The notes under the pieces were generated by a model that had not been told where the DNA came from, made no database searches, and saw only the letters and a list, made by a program, of their open reading frames with translations. 64,000 nucleotides of DNA, taken from Roseiarcus sp963813555 (GTDB lineage Bacteria; Pseudomonadota; Alphaproteobacteria; Rhizobiales; Beijerinckiaceae). Position numbers and translations under genes: made by a program. Positions 37,422 to 46,855 of the stretch are shown here, in pieces. The stretch is from NCBI GenBank assembly GCA_963813555.1, contig CAWEZX010000009.1, positions 62,001-126,000 of the forward strand. The letters run 5' to 3'. Positions within the stretch are counted from its first letter, which is position 1. Each line of letters begins with the position of its first letter.

Positions 37422-38801
37422 ATGAGTGGACGCAACGAGCAGGAATACCTGATCCGCGAGGCGCTGCGCCGCGAACTGGCCGAAGGCCGCATCGACAGGC
37501 GAGAGTTCATGACCCGGAGCTTGGCCGCGAGTTCTAGCGCTTGCCGGCGTTGGGGCCGTTGCGAAGTCCGGCGTCACGCCTGCCTTCGCGGCCGAACGTC
37601 CGCTGACTCCCCACCGTCTATCAATGGATTCAGGACCTCCATCCCGCCATTCCTGAGGTCAACAAGAAGTTTCCAGGCATCAACTACCAAATCGCGCCGG
37701 TCGAGGGATTTGGCATCGAGCGGTTTGTCGCCGAGGCTAAAAACCACGACAGCACCTGGGACGTCTATATCGGTCAGACGCCGTTTGTTGAGATGTCCGC
37801 CTTTATCAAGGCGGGCGTTATCGAGCCGTGGGACAATTACATCCCGAAGGATGTGATCGATGACATCATTCCGTCGATTCGCGCGGAGTGCACGGTCGAT
37901 GGTAAACTGTACAGCTGGCCGTTCCTGCTCGACGTCATTGGCTCGGCCTGGCATTCAGGTATCACCAGCAAGGCGGGCGTTCCCGACGCTGCGCCGGCGA
38001 CCTGGGACGAGTTCCTCGCAAGCTCCAAGAAGATCGTCGATTCGAAGGCCGCGCCCTGGGGCGCGACTTTCGACGCGCATGGCTGGCGTTCTCTGGTGCC
38101 AATCGCCCACAGCATGAGCACCAAGGTCTATACGCCCGACGGCCTGTTCGACTTCACCAGCGAGCCTGCCATCGACGCGCTCAAGCTCATGAAGCAGATC
38201 ATGGCGTTCTCAAACCCCGACATTCTGCTCGAGGGCTCCTCCGACGCCGGCGTGAACTCCACCACGGACGAAGTCGCCTTCCAGACGCAGCGTGTGGGCC
38301 TCTATTTCAAATATTTCAACGCGCCCCTGCGCATGGCCGCGAGCTGGGACAATCCGAAGCTCCTGCATCTCGGTCCGTTGCCGAAATTCACCAACGGCGA
38401 AGGCTCGACCGTGTTCTGGACGACGGGCTGCGCTTTGTTCAAGTACGGGCAGAACAAAGAGAAGGCCGCCGAGTACATCAAGGCGCTGACCTACGATCCG
38501 CAGATCTGGAAGGATTCGATCGTGGGCACACCGGGCGTCCATCCCGGTCAGCTTCCGCCCTACAAATCGATCTATGCGGGCTGGGACTTCGAGCAAGCCC
38601 GATTGGATGCCCCCGTTCGTAGGCCTCGTGCGCAACCAGCTCGACCGCGCCAAGGCGATCGACAACAACCTGTTTGGGTTGCAGCAATTCGTCATCGGCA
38701 AGCCGATCTGGGAAACCTACCTCAAAGGCCAGGAGCCGGATCCAAAGGTGGCGATGACGAAAGTGAAGGAGGCGGTGCAGGCCGAAATCAAGAAGGGCTG
38801 A
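37422..38801 (+). pseudogene. ABC importer substrate-binding protein, frameshifted
   Basis: The start MSGRNEQEYLIREALRREL with RIDRREFMTRSLAA gives a Tat-like signal region after a GGGAGG ribosome site. The frame changes near 37535 (VLALAGVGAVAKSGVTPAFA) and again near 37606 (TVYQWIQDLHPAIPEVNKKF). A long intact part (about 37640-38610; IGQTPFVEMSAFIKAGVIEP, SWPFLLDVIGSAWHSGI) is followed by a third shift near 38610 to the C-terminus (KGQEPDPKVAMTKVKEAVQA). It belongs to the sugar-binding (family 1) type. Three one- or two-base changes would restore the whole protein, so sequence error remains possible. It precedes the permease pair. Confidence 0.82.
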
Positions 38802-38877
38802 TAGCCAGACGCGCGGCTTTGACCGCTTGCCTCTGCGCCGGCCCGGCCCAGAGCGGTTAATCGGGCTGGATTGGTGA

Positions 38878-39834
38878 ATGGCGCAGGCGACCGCAGACAG
38901 CGAGAGTGAACTCGGCGCGGGGGTCGCAGGCGGCCCCGTCGCCGCTCTCCGCAAAGGCGGGGCGGAATGGCTGTTCCTCGCCCCAGCCGTCGTGTTCTTT
39001 ATCGGCTATCAGGTGTGGCCGATCGTTCGGGTCCTGTGGCTTAGCTTCACCAACTTCGAGTTCCTGTCCGACAAGCCGGCGCAATGGGTCTGGTTCGACA
39101 ATTACGCGCAGGCGCTTCAAGACCCGCTGATGTGGGCGAGCCTGGGGCGGGCGGCTCTGTTCACCATCATGTTCCTGCCCGGAACGATTATCCTTCCCCT
39201 GCTCCTCGCCATCCTCGTCGACCGGATCGCGAACCAACGCCTTGCCACGCTCTACCGCGTGATCCTGCTCATTCCGGCAGTCATTCCGAGCACGCTGATC
39301 TTCGTGCTGTGGAAGTGGATGTATAATTATCAAAGCGGGCCCATCAACCACCTGCTCGTCAATACATTCGGACTGTTCACGTTGCAAAACGCGCCGCAAT
39401 GGCTAGGCGGCACGGCGCTCACGCTTCCAGCGATCGCGATCATGGAAGTCTGGTGGGGTCTCGGCTACCACACGATCTTCTTCATCGCCGGCCTGGCTGC
39501 AATTCCGAAGGATCTGCCGGACGCGGCGCGCATAGACGGCGCCAACGAATGGCAGGTGTTCTGGCATGTGACGCGGCCCCAGCTTGCCCCGATCATGATG
39601 ATCCTGGTCGTCTTGCGCTTCGGCTCGGCGATGGCGGTGATCGACGAATATCTCATCTTTGGCGGCTTCAACCGCGCTTCGCCGACCTACACCTGGACGA
39701 TTTTCATGTACGACCAGGCGTTCAAGACCGGGCTCTGGCGCCAGGGCTACGCCGCCGCGATCGGCATGATCGGCGCCATCGCCATGATGTTGGTCATGGC
39801 GATGCTCATCTGGATCTTCCGTCCGAAAGGCTGA
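38878..39834 (+). CDS. ABC sugar importer permease, MalF type
   Basis: The 318-residue protein has six predicted membrane helices beginning at about residue 38 (GGAEWLFLAPAVVFFIGYQV). The cytoplasmic EAA loop that docks the ATPase reads DAARIDGANEWQVFWHVTRP. It resembles UgpA/MalF-type permeases. The next gene starts 3 bases after the stop. No ATPase gene occurs in the window. MalK-type ATPases can serve several importers, so one encoded elsewhere could be used. Confidence 0.92.
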   Translation: MAQATADSESELGAGVAGGPVAALRKGGAEWLFLAPAVVFFIGYQVWPIVRVLWLSFTNFEFLSDKPAQWVWFDNYAQALQDPLMWASLGRAALFTIMFLPGTIILPLLLAILVDRIANQRLATLYRVILLIPAVIPSTLIFVLWKWMYNYQSGPINHLLVNTFGLFTLQNAPQWLGGTALTLPAIAIMEVWWGLGYHTIFFIAGLAAIPKDLPDAARIDGANEWQVFWHVTRPQLAPIMMILVVLRFGSAMAVIDEYLIFGGFNRASPTYTWTIFMYDQAFKTGLWRQGYAAAIGMIGAIAMMLVMAMLIWIFRPKG

Positions 39835-39836
39835 CG

Positions 39837-40718
39837 ATGACGCTGGAAGCCGATCAGGCCGAAATTGGCGCGCACCGAGACCCAAGCGCCTCGTCTGTCG
39901 GGACTGCGGCGCTGCGCCACGTCATCATCAACCTGTTCAACCTCATCATCCTGCTGCCGCTAGCCTGGGTGCTGCTCATGTCGGTGAAAACGCTGCCCGA
40001 CGCGATGCGCGGCGATTTCTGGCCGAAGCACTCCGATTTCTCGCATTACGGGTTCGTGTTCCATCGCATCTCGACGCTGCCGGTGAACCTGTTCAACAGC
40101 ATCTATGTGACCGCGGCCACAGTGCTCATCACGACCGCCTGCGCGGTGCTCGCGGGCTATGCGCTCGTGCATATCAAGCCGGCCGGCGCGGGGCTCGTGG
40201 TGACGGCGTTATTGGTTTCGCTCTATTTCCCCGTGCGTGTCGTCTCGATCATCAGCATCTACGAAACGCAGCACTGGCTCGGCCTGATCAACAGGACAAG
40301 CGGCCTCATACTGCCCTACATCACGCTGCAGCTGGCGATCAGCATCCTGATCATGCGCAGCATGTTCCAGCTCGTGCCGCATGAGATGTTCGAAAGCGCA
40401 AGAATTGACGGCGCCGGCCATTGGCGGGCGCTCTGGGAAGTCGGTCTGCCAATGGTGCGGAATGGACTGGTGGTGATCTTCATCGTCAATTTTGTCGCGG
40501 CTTGGGGCGAGTATCTGCTGTGCTTGACGCTCATCGATGACGAAGCCAAACGCACAATGCCCGTCGTTCTCGCCGCCGCCCAGGGCGGACAAGGGCAATG
40601 GGCCTGGCCCAATCTCGCCGCCGTCTACGTCATCGTTGTCACTCCGGGCATAATCGCGTTCACGCTGGCGCAGAGGCTATTTTTCAAGGGCCTCATGGAA
40701 GGGGCGCTGAAGGGGTGA
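39837..40718 (+). CDS. ABC sugar importer permease, MalG type
   Basis: The 293-residue protein has six membrane helices and the EAA loop ESARIDGAGHWRALWEVGLP. ATG 39837 was chosen because it lies 3 bases after the MalF-type stop and gives a normal N-terminus (MTLEADQAEIGAHRDPS); the same frame is open much further upstream but only as antisense-like coding. It pairs with the preceding permease. An SDR remnant follows after 15 bases in the same direction, as in polyol or sugar operons. Confidence 0.92.
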   Translation: MTLEADQAEIGAHRDPSASSVGTAALRHVIINLFNLIILLPLAWVLLMSVKTLPDAMRGDFWPKHSDFSHYGFVFHRISTLPVNLFNSIYVTAATVLITTACAVLAGYALVHIKPAGAGLVVTALLVSLYFPVRVVSIISIYETQHWLGLINRTSGLILPYITLQLAISILIMRSMFQLVPHEMFESARIDGAGHWRALWEVGLPMVRNGLVVIFIVNFVAAWGEYLLCLTLIDDEAKRTMPVVLAAAQGGQGQWAWPNLAAVYVIVVTPGIIAFTLAQRLFFKGLMEGALKG

Positions 40719-40733
40719 CACGCAGGATATCGC

Positions 40734-41340
40734 ATGGCGTTTGAGGATAAGGTCGTCGCAATCACCGGCGCCGCAGGCGGCGTCGGGAGAAGCCTCTGCC
40801 GCTATTTCCTCGACGAGGGCGCCAAGGTCGCGGCGATCGATAAAAAGGCGGCGGTGGAGAGCCTCGCATCGGACCTGAAAGCACGGCAATCTGAACAGCG
40901 CTTATTACTGCGCCCACGCCGTTATTCCAGGCATGCTGGCGAAGCGTTCCGGCGTCATCATCGCTATCGGGTCCGTCAATGGGCTCGGCGCGCTCGGCGA
41001 TCCGGCCTATAGCGCGGCGAAGGCGGCCATGATCTCGCTGACCCGCTCGCTGGCTCAGGAATATGGCCCCTACGGCGTCCGCGCCAGCATCGTCCTGCCG
41101 GGCACTGTGCGCACCCCGCTCTGGGAGAAGCGCGCCGCCAAGGATCCTAAAGTTTTGGAAACGCTCCGGCGCTGGTACCCTCTCGGGCGCATCGTCGAAC
41201 CTGTCGATATTGCGCGAGCGGTCGGTTTCCTGGCTTCCGATGCGGCCTCGGCGATCACCGGCGTCGCCCTTCCCGTCGACTGTGGGCTAACCTCGGGCAA
41301 TATCGTCATGAGAGGCGAACAGACGCTCGAAGACTTGTGA
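40734..41340 (+). pseudogene. SDR-family oxidoreductase with internal deletion
   Basis: The N-terminus MAFEDKVVAITGAAGGVGRS holds the TGxxxGxG motif and is intact to about residue 48 (LASDLKA). At about 40880 the frame changes and the next recognisable part is NLNSAYYCAHAVIPGMLA, then IIAIGSVNGLGALGDPAYSA with the catalytic Ser and YSAAKAAMISLTRS with Tyr-Lys. About 60 to 70 residues that should include the Asp of the adenine site and the NNAG motif are absent. A deletion rather than a single-base error is needed, so this gene is truly inactive. Confidence 0.82.
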
Positions 41341-41814
41341 GAGCGCCGTCAGCCTCGCCGGCGCCGCCTTAGATGCTTTCCGGCGTGCGACGGTCAGCTT
41401 TCCCCCTAACGCGCTGATGGACACTTGCCGGCGCTAGATCCCAAGCCCGCTGCCGAGCGACGCCGTCGGCGCGGCGCCGCAGACGGACGATCCCGCACGC
41501 GGCTTGATCTGGTCGCCCGCTCGCGAGGAGGAACAGCCAACTCAAGGTCAAAGGACTCAATCGGCTTCCGCCCTCCAAAGGTCGGCTCGGAAGGGCAGCG
41601 CTCTGACGCGAAGCAGCCGTTCCTAAACAGAAGGTGGACGAGTGCACTGGGTTGAATCCGGTCCGGCGGCCGAGTTTCTGATTCTAACGCGTCACTCGGC
41701 GGATCGCGCGGGCTAGGCACGATCAGAAATCAGCGCAATTGATTGCTGACAAACGGAACTTGTGCTATATGTTTTCCTGTCGGCCCGATCGAAGGAATGC
41801 GGGCGCTGGACGTG

Positions 41815-41832
41815 CGAGGCGAGGACGCCTCG
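41815..41832. other. perfect hairpin with AGGA loop
   Basis: CGAGGCG and CGCCTCG form a perfect 7-base stem around the loop AGGA, followed by AGAGGAAGGGG. A hairpin exposing a GGA-type loop before a purine-rich tract is reminiscent of small regulatory RNAs, but no promoter or terminator could be assigned. It may be chance or part of a mobile-element end. Confidence 0.3.
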
Positions 41833-41937
41833 AGAGGAAGGGGATTGAGACGTTTTGAACACAACTGTGAGGCGTGAACGGAAAAAATTCTATTTGAATT
41901 GCCCGTAACTCATTGAAAAGTCGCGATTTGAAAAAAT

Positions 41938-42001
41938 AAACGCTAGTAAACGCTAGCTATTTTACTAGCACTTACCAACGTTTATTGGCATTTTACCAGC
42001 G
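41938..42001. repeat. AT-rich short direct and inverted repeats
   Basis: AAACGCTAGT and AAACGCTAGC stand in tandem (41938-41957). GCTAGTAAA (41942-41950) is matched by the inverted TTTACTAGC (41961-41969), and related forms CTTACCAACG (41971-41980) and TTTTACCAGCG (41991-42001) follow. The set suggests a multi-site binding region such as integrase arm sites or iterons. No integrase or replication gene adjoins it. Confidence 0.5.
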
Positions 42002-42088
42002 TCTATTTGCTTTTATTTGAAAGTAAGTCGCGCTATGGTTGTATTTTCGCCTTGGATGGCTCTGGAATGAGCTTAAGGGCGGGCGGCG

Positions 42089-42685
42089 TCAGGCGCTGGA
42101 CTTCTCGCCAAAACCCGCCGCCTCGATGGCAAGATGGGTCTTGTTCTGGAAACTTGCGTCCTGACCGGCGGCCAGCAAGGGCGCGGCGTCGCCGACCGCC
42201 CGGCAGACCGCCTCGACCCAGCCCGCCTCCGCTTTGGCGAAGTCGCTCAGCACGTAATGGTAGACGAGCGCCTTGTCGCCGGGATGGCCGATGCCGATCC
42301 GCACCCGCTTGTAGCCGGGGCCGACATGAGCGGTGATCGAGCGCAGTCCGTTGTGGCCGGCGTCGCCGCCGCCGACCTTGACCCTCACCTTGGCGGGCGC
42401 GAGATCGAGTTCATCATGGATGACGACAAGCGCGCTGAGGTCGAGCTTCGCGTAGCGCAGCGCTTCGCCGACGCTGCGCCCGGACTCGTTCATATACGTC
42501 TGCGGCTTGAGCAGCATCACTCGCTCATCGCCAATCAGCCCCTCGGCCGCAAGTCCCTGATGCCGGGCACGAAACGGACCGAACCGGCGCCCCTCGGCGA
42601 TCGCTTCAACCGCCATGAAGCCGATGTTGTGGCGATTGCGCGCGTGTCGCGCGCCCGGATTGCCGAGTCCCGCGATGACCAGCAT
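42089..42685 (-). CDS. pth: peptidyl-tRNA hydrolase
   Basis: The 198-residue protein has all Pth signatures: IAGLGNPGARHARNRHNIGF near the start (catalytic His), KPQTYMNESGRSVGEAL, and the core VVIHDELDLAPAKVRVKVGG followed by GDAGHNGLRSI. It frees tRNA from peptidyl-tRNAs dropped by the ribosome and is essential. It lies 128 bases after rplY on the same strand, a common order in Alphaproteobacteria. Confidence 0.95.
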   Translation of the reverse strand: MLVIAGLGNPGARHARNRHNIGFMAVEAIAEGRRFGPFRARHQGLAAEGLIGDERVMLLKPQTYMNESGRSVGEALRYAKLDLSALVVIHDELDLAPAKVRVKVGGGDAGHNGLRSITAHVGPGYKRVRIGIGHPGDKALVYHYVLSDFAKAEAGWVEAVCRAVGDAAPLLAAGQDASFQNKTHLAIEAAGFGEKSSA

Positions 42686-42813
42686 GGGGTCCCCGATCGA
42701 TCAGCGCGACGCGGCGCCACCTCGCCGCGGCAAAAGCCGCTTCCGTCCGGCGCGGCGTCGAAGCTCCTGCTCCGGCGGAGCCGGCCGGAGCCTCGATCGA
42801 CGCCCTTCGGCGG

Positions 42814-43561
42814 TTACTTCTTGGCGGCGGGCTTGGCTGCCGCAGAGGGTGCGGCCGCGCCTTTCGCCGGCGCGGCGGCGCCCTTGCCGGCGTCCGCCTT
42901 GGCCGGAGCGCCGGCCGCAGGCGCGGCGGCGCTGACCCCTGCGGCTGCGGGCGCAGCCGCTGCCGTCCCCGCCGCGGGGGTCTCCTCGACCATCACCGTC
43001 GGCGGGACGATCGTCACCACCGTCAGGTCGGCCGTGCCGCTGAGGGGCCGGCAGCCCTCAGGCAGCTTGAGCGCGGACACATGCACCGAGTTCGTGGAAA
43101 TCCATGCCGGCGAGGTCGATGGTGATCGATTCCGGAATGTCGTCGGCGGGCGCCATCACCTCGACCGTATGCAGCACCAGGTTGACCGCGCCGCCCTTTT
43201 TCAATCCCGGCGAGGCTTCGCGATTGACGACGTGCACGGGGACGCCGATGCGCACGCGCGATCCTGGGGCAAGACGAAGAAAATCGACATGAACCGGCCA
43301 GTCGGTGACGACGTCGAGCTGGTAGTCGCGCGGCAGAACTCGCTCCTTGCGCCCTTCGATTTCAAGTTCGAAGATCGAGGTCAGAAAGTGGCCCGCAAAG
43401 ATGAGCTTGTTGACGTCCTTATAGTCGACCGAGATCGGCTCGGGCTTGACGCCGCCGCCATAGATGACGGCGGGAACGCGGCCTTCGCGACGAACGGAGC
43501 GGGCGGCCCCCTTGCCTGTCCCGCTGCGCGCCACGGCCGCGAGTTGCTTGATCGCTGCCAT
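42814..43561 (-). CDS. rplY: ribosomal protein bL25 (CTC form), one frameshift
   Basis: The start MAAIKQLAAVARSGTGKGAA follows AAAGGA. The L25 domain (SVRREGRVPAVIYGGGVKPE) and the TL5-type second domain (VDFLRLAPGSRVRIGVPVHV; ESITIDLAGMDFH) are clear. At about 43088-43097 the frame shifts: relatives read FHDSVHVSALKLPEG, and here an extra A in GAAC leads to a premature stop at 43058. The other frame gives NSVHVSALKLPEGCRPLSG and an Ala/Pro/Lys-rich tail ending at 42814. As this is a core gene, a sequence error is the likelier cause. Confidence 0.9.
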
Positions 43562-43718
43562 GATGATGTCCTTTATTGATGTCAGTGGCGCCCTGCCTCC
43601 AGGGGTGTCGGAACCGGCGCGAAACGCCGGCTTATAGAGAAGGAGGCCGATTGGAGCAAGTGCGACAGCGCCTTGCTTTTGTCGGCTCGCCTCGCGATGG
43701 TTCCCCCGGGAGAAGAGA

Positions 43719-45149
<1,431 letters not shown>

Positions 45150-45220
45150 AACGACCGCGCCGTCGGCGGGTGGGGATTCAAGGACGAGTCCGTTCTGAAC
45201 GCGGGCAGGCGCCGGAGTCG

Positions 45221-45982
45221 TCAGGCGCCCTTCAATGCGAGCGCCGCCCGGCGGCGGAACGCGATGAGCCCGAGGCCGCCGAACCCAACGAGCATCAAGA
45301 CCCAGGTCGAGGATTCGGGCACGGCTGTGCCGCTGACCTCCATCTGGAACGCGGGCTCGCCCCCCGCTCCATTGTTGGGAAAGAAGAAGAAATCCGTAGG
45401 GTTGCTGCTGTTGTAGCCCGCCGCGACGCCCGGGCCCGAGTTGTCACTGGTGACGCCCCACCCCACGGGCGAAGTTTCGAGCTCTTCAGGCGCCACGGAA
45501 GCGTTGAGATCAATCCAATAGAACGAGTTCGGTTGAAGCGTGATGCCGGCGAACTGCGCGAAAGGCTCTGCTGTCAAACTGGTCGACAGGTCAGAAATTG
45601 GGAGTGTGACCGAACCAAGGACAGGCCCGCCGACATTGTCCCCCATGTTGTCAAGAAGGCCTAAGACTGGATTGAATATGAGGTCAGCGAGCGGGACGCC
45701 ACCGACCAGCGACACGGTGAACGTGTCGCCGGGCATCGTCATTGTATCCAGTCCGTCTCGGTTTAGCAGGAGCGATATGTCGGTGGCGCGAAAGGCCGAA
45801 GCGCCGGTCGCGAAGCTCGCGTCGAACGGGTAGTTGAAGGGAACAGTATTGGCTCCCATTACCCCCGTGTTCGGGCTGTCCAGGCTGTCGAACAACACCC
45901 CGGCCCGCGCCGAGCCGGAGAACGCCATCAGGCTGATAACCGCACCCGAAACCCACGCACCCGCTTTGCTGGAAACTGACAT
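45221..45982 (-). CDS. exported PEP-CTERM-like protein
   Basis: The 253-residue product has an N-terminal signal peptide (SGAVISLMAFSGSARAG), a beta-rich body, and the C-terminal sorting-like signal VPESSTWVLMLVGFGGLGL followed by IAFRRRAA. This Pro-Glu-Ser/Pro motif, membrane helix and Arg cluster resemble PEP-CTERM tails cleaved by exosortases. The ATG at 45982 follows GGGAG by 7 bases. No exosortase gene is in the window. The cargo domain is unknown. Confidence 0.8.
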   Translation of the reverse strand: MSVSSKAGAWVSGAVISLMAFSGSARAGVLFDSLDSPNTGVMGANTVPFNYPFDASFATGASAFRATDISLLLNRDGLDTMTMPGDTFTVSLVGGVPLADLIFNPVLGLLDNMGDNVGGPVLGSVTLPISDLSTSLTAEPFAQFAGITLQPNSFYWIDLNASVAPEELETSPVGWGVTSDNSGPGVAAGYNSSNPTDFFFFPNNGAGGEPAFQMEVSGTAVPESSTWVLMLVGFGGLGLIAFRRRAALALKGA

Positions 45983-46092
45983 GTGAGCGCTCCCGTCCCT
46001 TTGGTCGCCCCCCTTTATACCCACAGCTGCACCGTTGACCGGCGTGCTGTCACAGTCAATGGTTCTGAGCCTTTTCCGGTCGGCTTGGTCCC

Positions 46093-46734
46093 TTACACGC
46101 CATACGCCTTGAGAAAGACGTCGACCCCGGCCTCGACCGAGGCCTCGATGTCCTCGCCGCTGATCGAATCGACGACGCCAAACAGGAGGCGCTTGTAAAC
46201 ATAGCTCTGGCAGAGATCGACGAACTGCCAGGCGGCGCGCTCGGGATCGGGGACTTTCAGCGCCCCCGCCTTTTCCAGGTCTTCGAGTTCCGCCGCGAGG
46301 CGGGTCGCTCCGTAGAGTGGGCCGGCCTCATAGAAGGCGCGCCCGACGTTAGGGAATTTCTCAGCCGCGGCGAGGACGACGCGGGCAAGCGAGCGCGTTC
46401 CCGGCTCGGACATCCGGCTGATGAGCCGGACGCCAAAGTCCGTCAGCATGTCGCGAGCGTCCCCCTCACGCCGGAAGGTGCAAAGACGTTCAGCGGCTTG
46501 CGCAAATTCGCCGCGGATGATCGCCTCGAACAATTCGTCCTTGGAATTGAAATAGGCGTAGAGCGTGCCCTTGGAGACGCCCGCAACGCGAGCGATGTCA
46601 TTCATGCTCGCGCCGTCGAAGCCGGCGCTCAAGAACACCTGTCGCGCGCCCTCCATGATCTGTCGTCGTTTCGCGCTGCCGTCGTTGCTTGCCGCCGCTT
46701 CCCGCTCCAACGCCTCCGATTCCATAACCACCAT
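46093..46734 (-). CDS. TetR-family transcriptional regulator
   Basis: The 213-residue protein has an N-terminal TetR helix-turn-helix (IMEGARQVFLSAGFDGASMN; DIARVAGVSKGTLYAYFNSK) and a ligand-binding C-terminal domain. It is divergent from the EmrAB-type pump genes, with two identical palindromes between them, and so very likely represses the pump and itself. Two near starts (ATG 46734 and 46725) are possible. Confidence 0.92.
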   Translation of the reverse strand: MVVMESEALEREAAASNDGSAKRRQIMEGARQVFLSAGFDGASMNDIARVAGVSKGTLYAYFNSKDELFEAIIRGEFAQAAERLCTFRREGDARDMLTDFGVRLISRMSEPGTRSLARVVLAAAEKFPNVGRAFYEAGPLYGATRLAAELEDLEKAGALKVPDPERAAWQFVDLCQSYVYKRLLFGVVDSISGEDIEASVEAGVDVFLKAYGV

Positions 46735-46756
46735 GCCCTTTGACCGTTCATGACTG

Positions 46757-46771
46757 ACCGAACCGTTCGGT
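46757..46771. promoter_or_regulatory. probable TetR operator 1
   Basis: ACCGAACCGTTCGGT is a perfect 15-base palindrome around a central C. An identical copy lies 65 bases away. It stands 22 bases upstream of the tetR-like start, where binding would block transcription of that gene. Confidence 0.75.
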
Positions 46772-46821
46772 TCGATTTTTGTTGCAATACGCTCCCAACT
46801 GGGCTACGTCAATAGAAAATG

Positions 46822-46836
46822 ACCGAACCGTTCGGT
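46822..46836. promoter_or_regulatory. probable TetR operator 2
   Basis: This is a second exact copy of ACCGAACCGTTCGGT, 20 bases upstream of the EmrA-like ATG and overlapping the expected start-site region of the pump operon. The two copies in the divergent intergenic region are strong evidence for TetR-type control. Confidence 0.75.
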
Positions 46837-46855
46837 CGGAGGGCGAATTTCCCAC

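Larger units (their letters stand above)
41341..42088. other. 748-base gene-free boundary region
   Basis: Short open readings at 41369-41720 on both strands show no family features. The base composition falls sharply from about 41740, with runs of A and T up to 42030. This region contains a small GC hairpin (41815-41832) and a cluster of short repeats (41938-42001), described separately. To its left the window is mobile-element-rich and to its right it is core-like, so it marks a boundary. Confidence 0.6.

Noticed and set aside
41369..41720. Overlapping readings on both strands in the boundary region
   Set aside because: None shows a domain, signal peptide or clear ribosome site.
41841..41851. 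GGGATTGAGAC resembling the end of a CRISPR repeat
   Set aside because: Only one copy, no spacing pattern and no cas genes.
42134..43579. Plus-strand reading of 481 codons over pth and rplY
   Set aside because: Antisense to two recognised genes; no domain.
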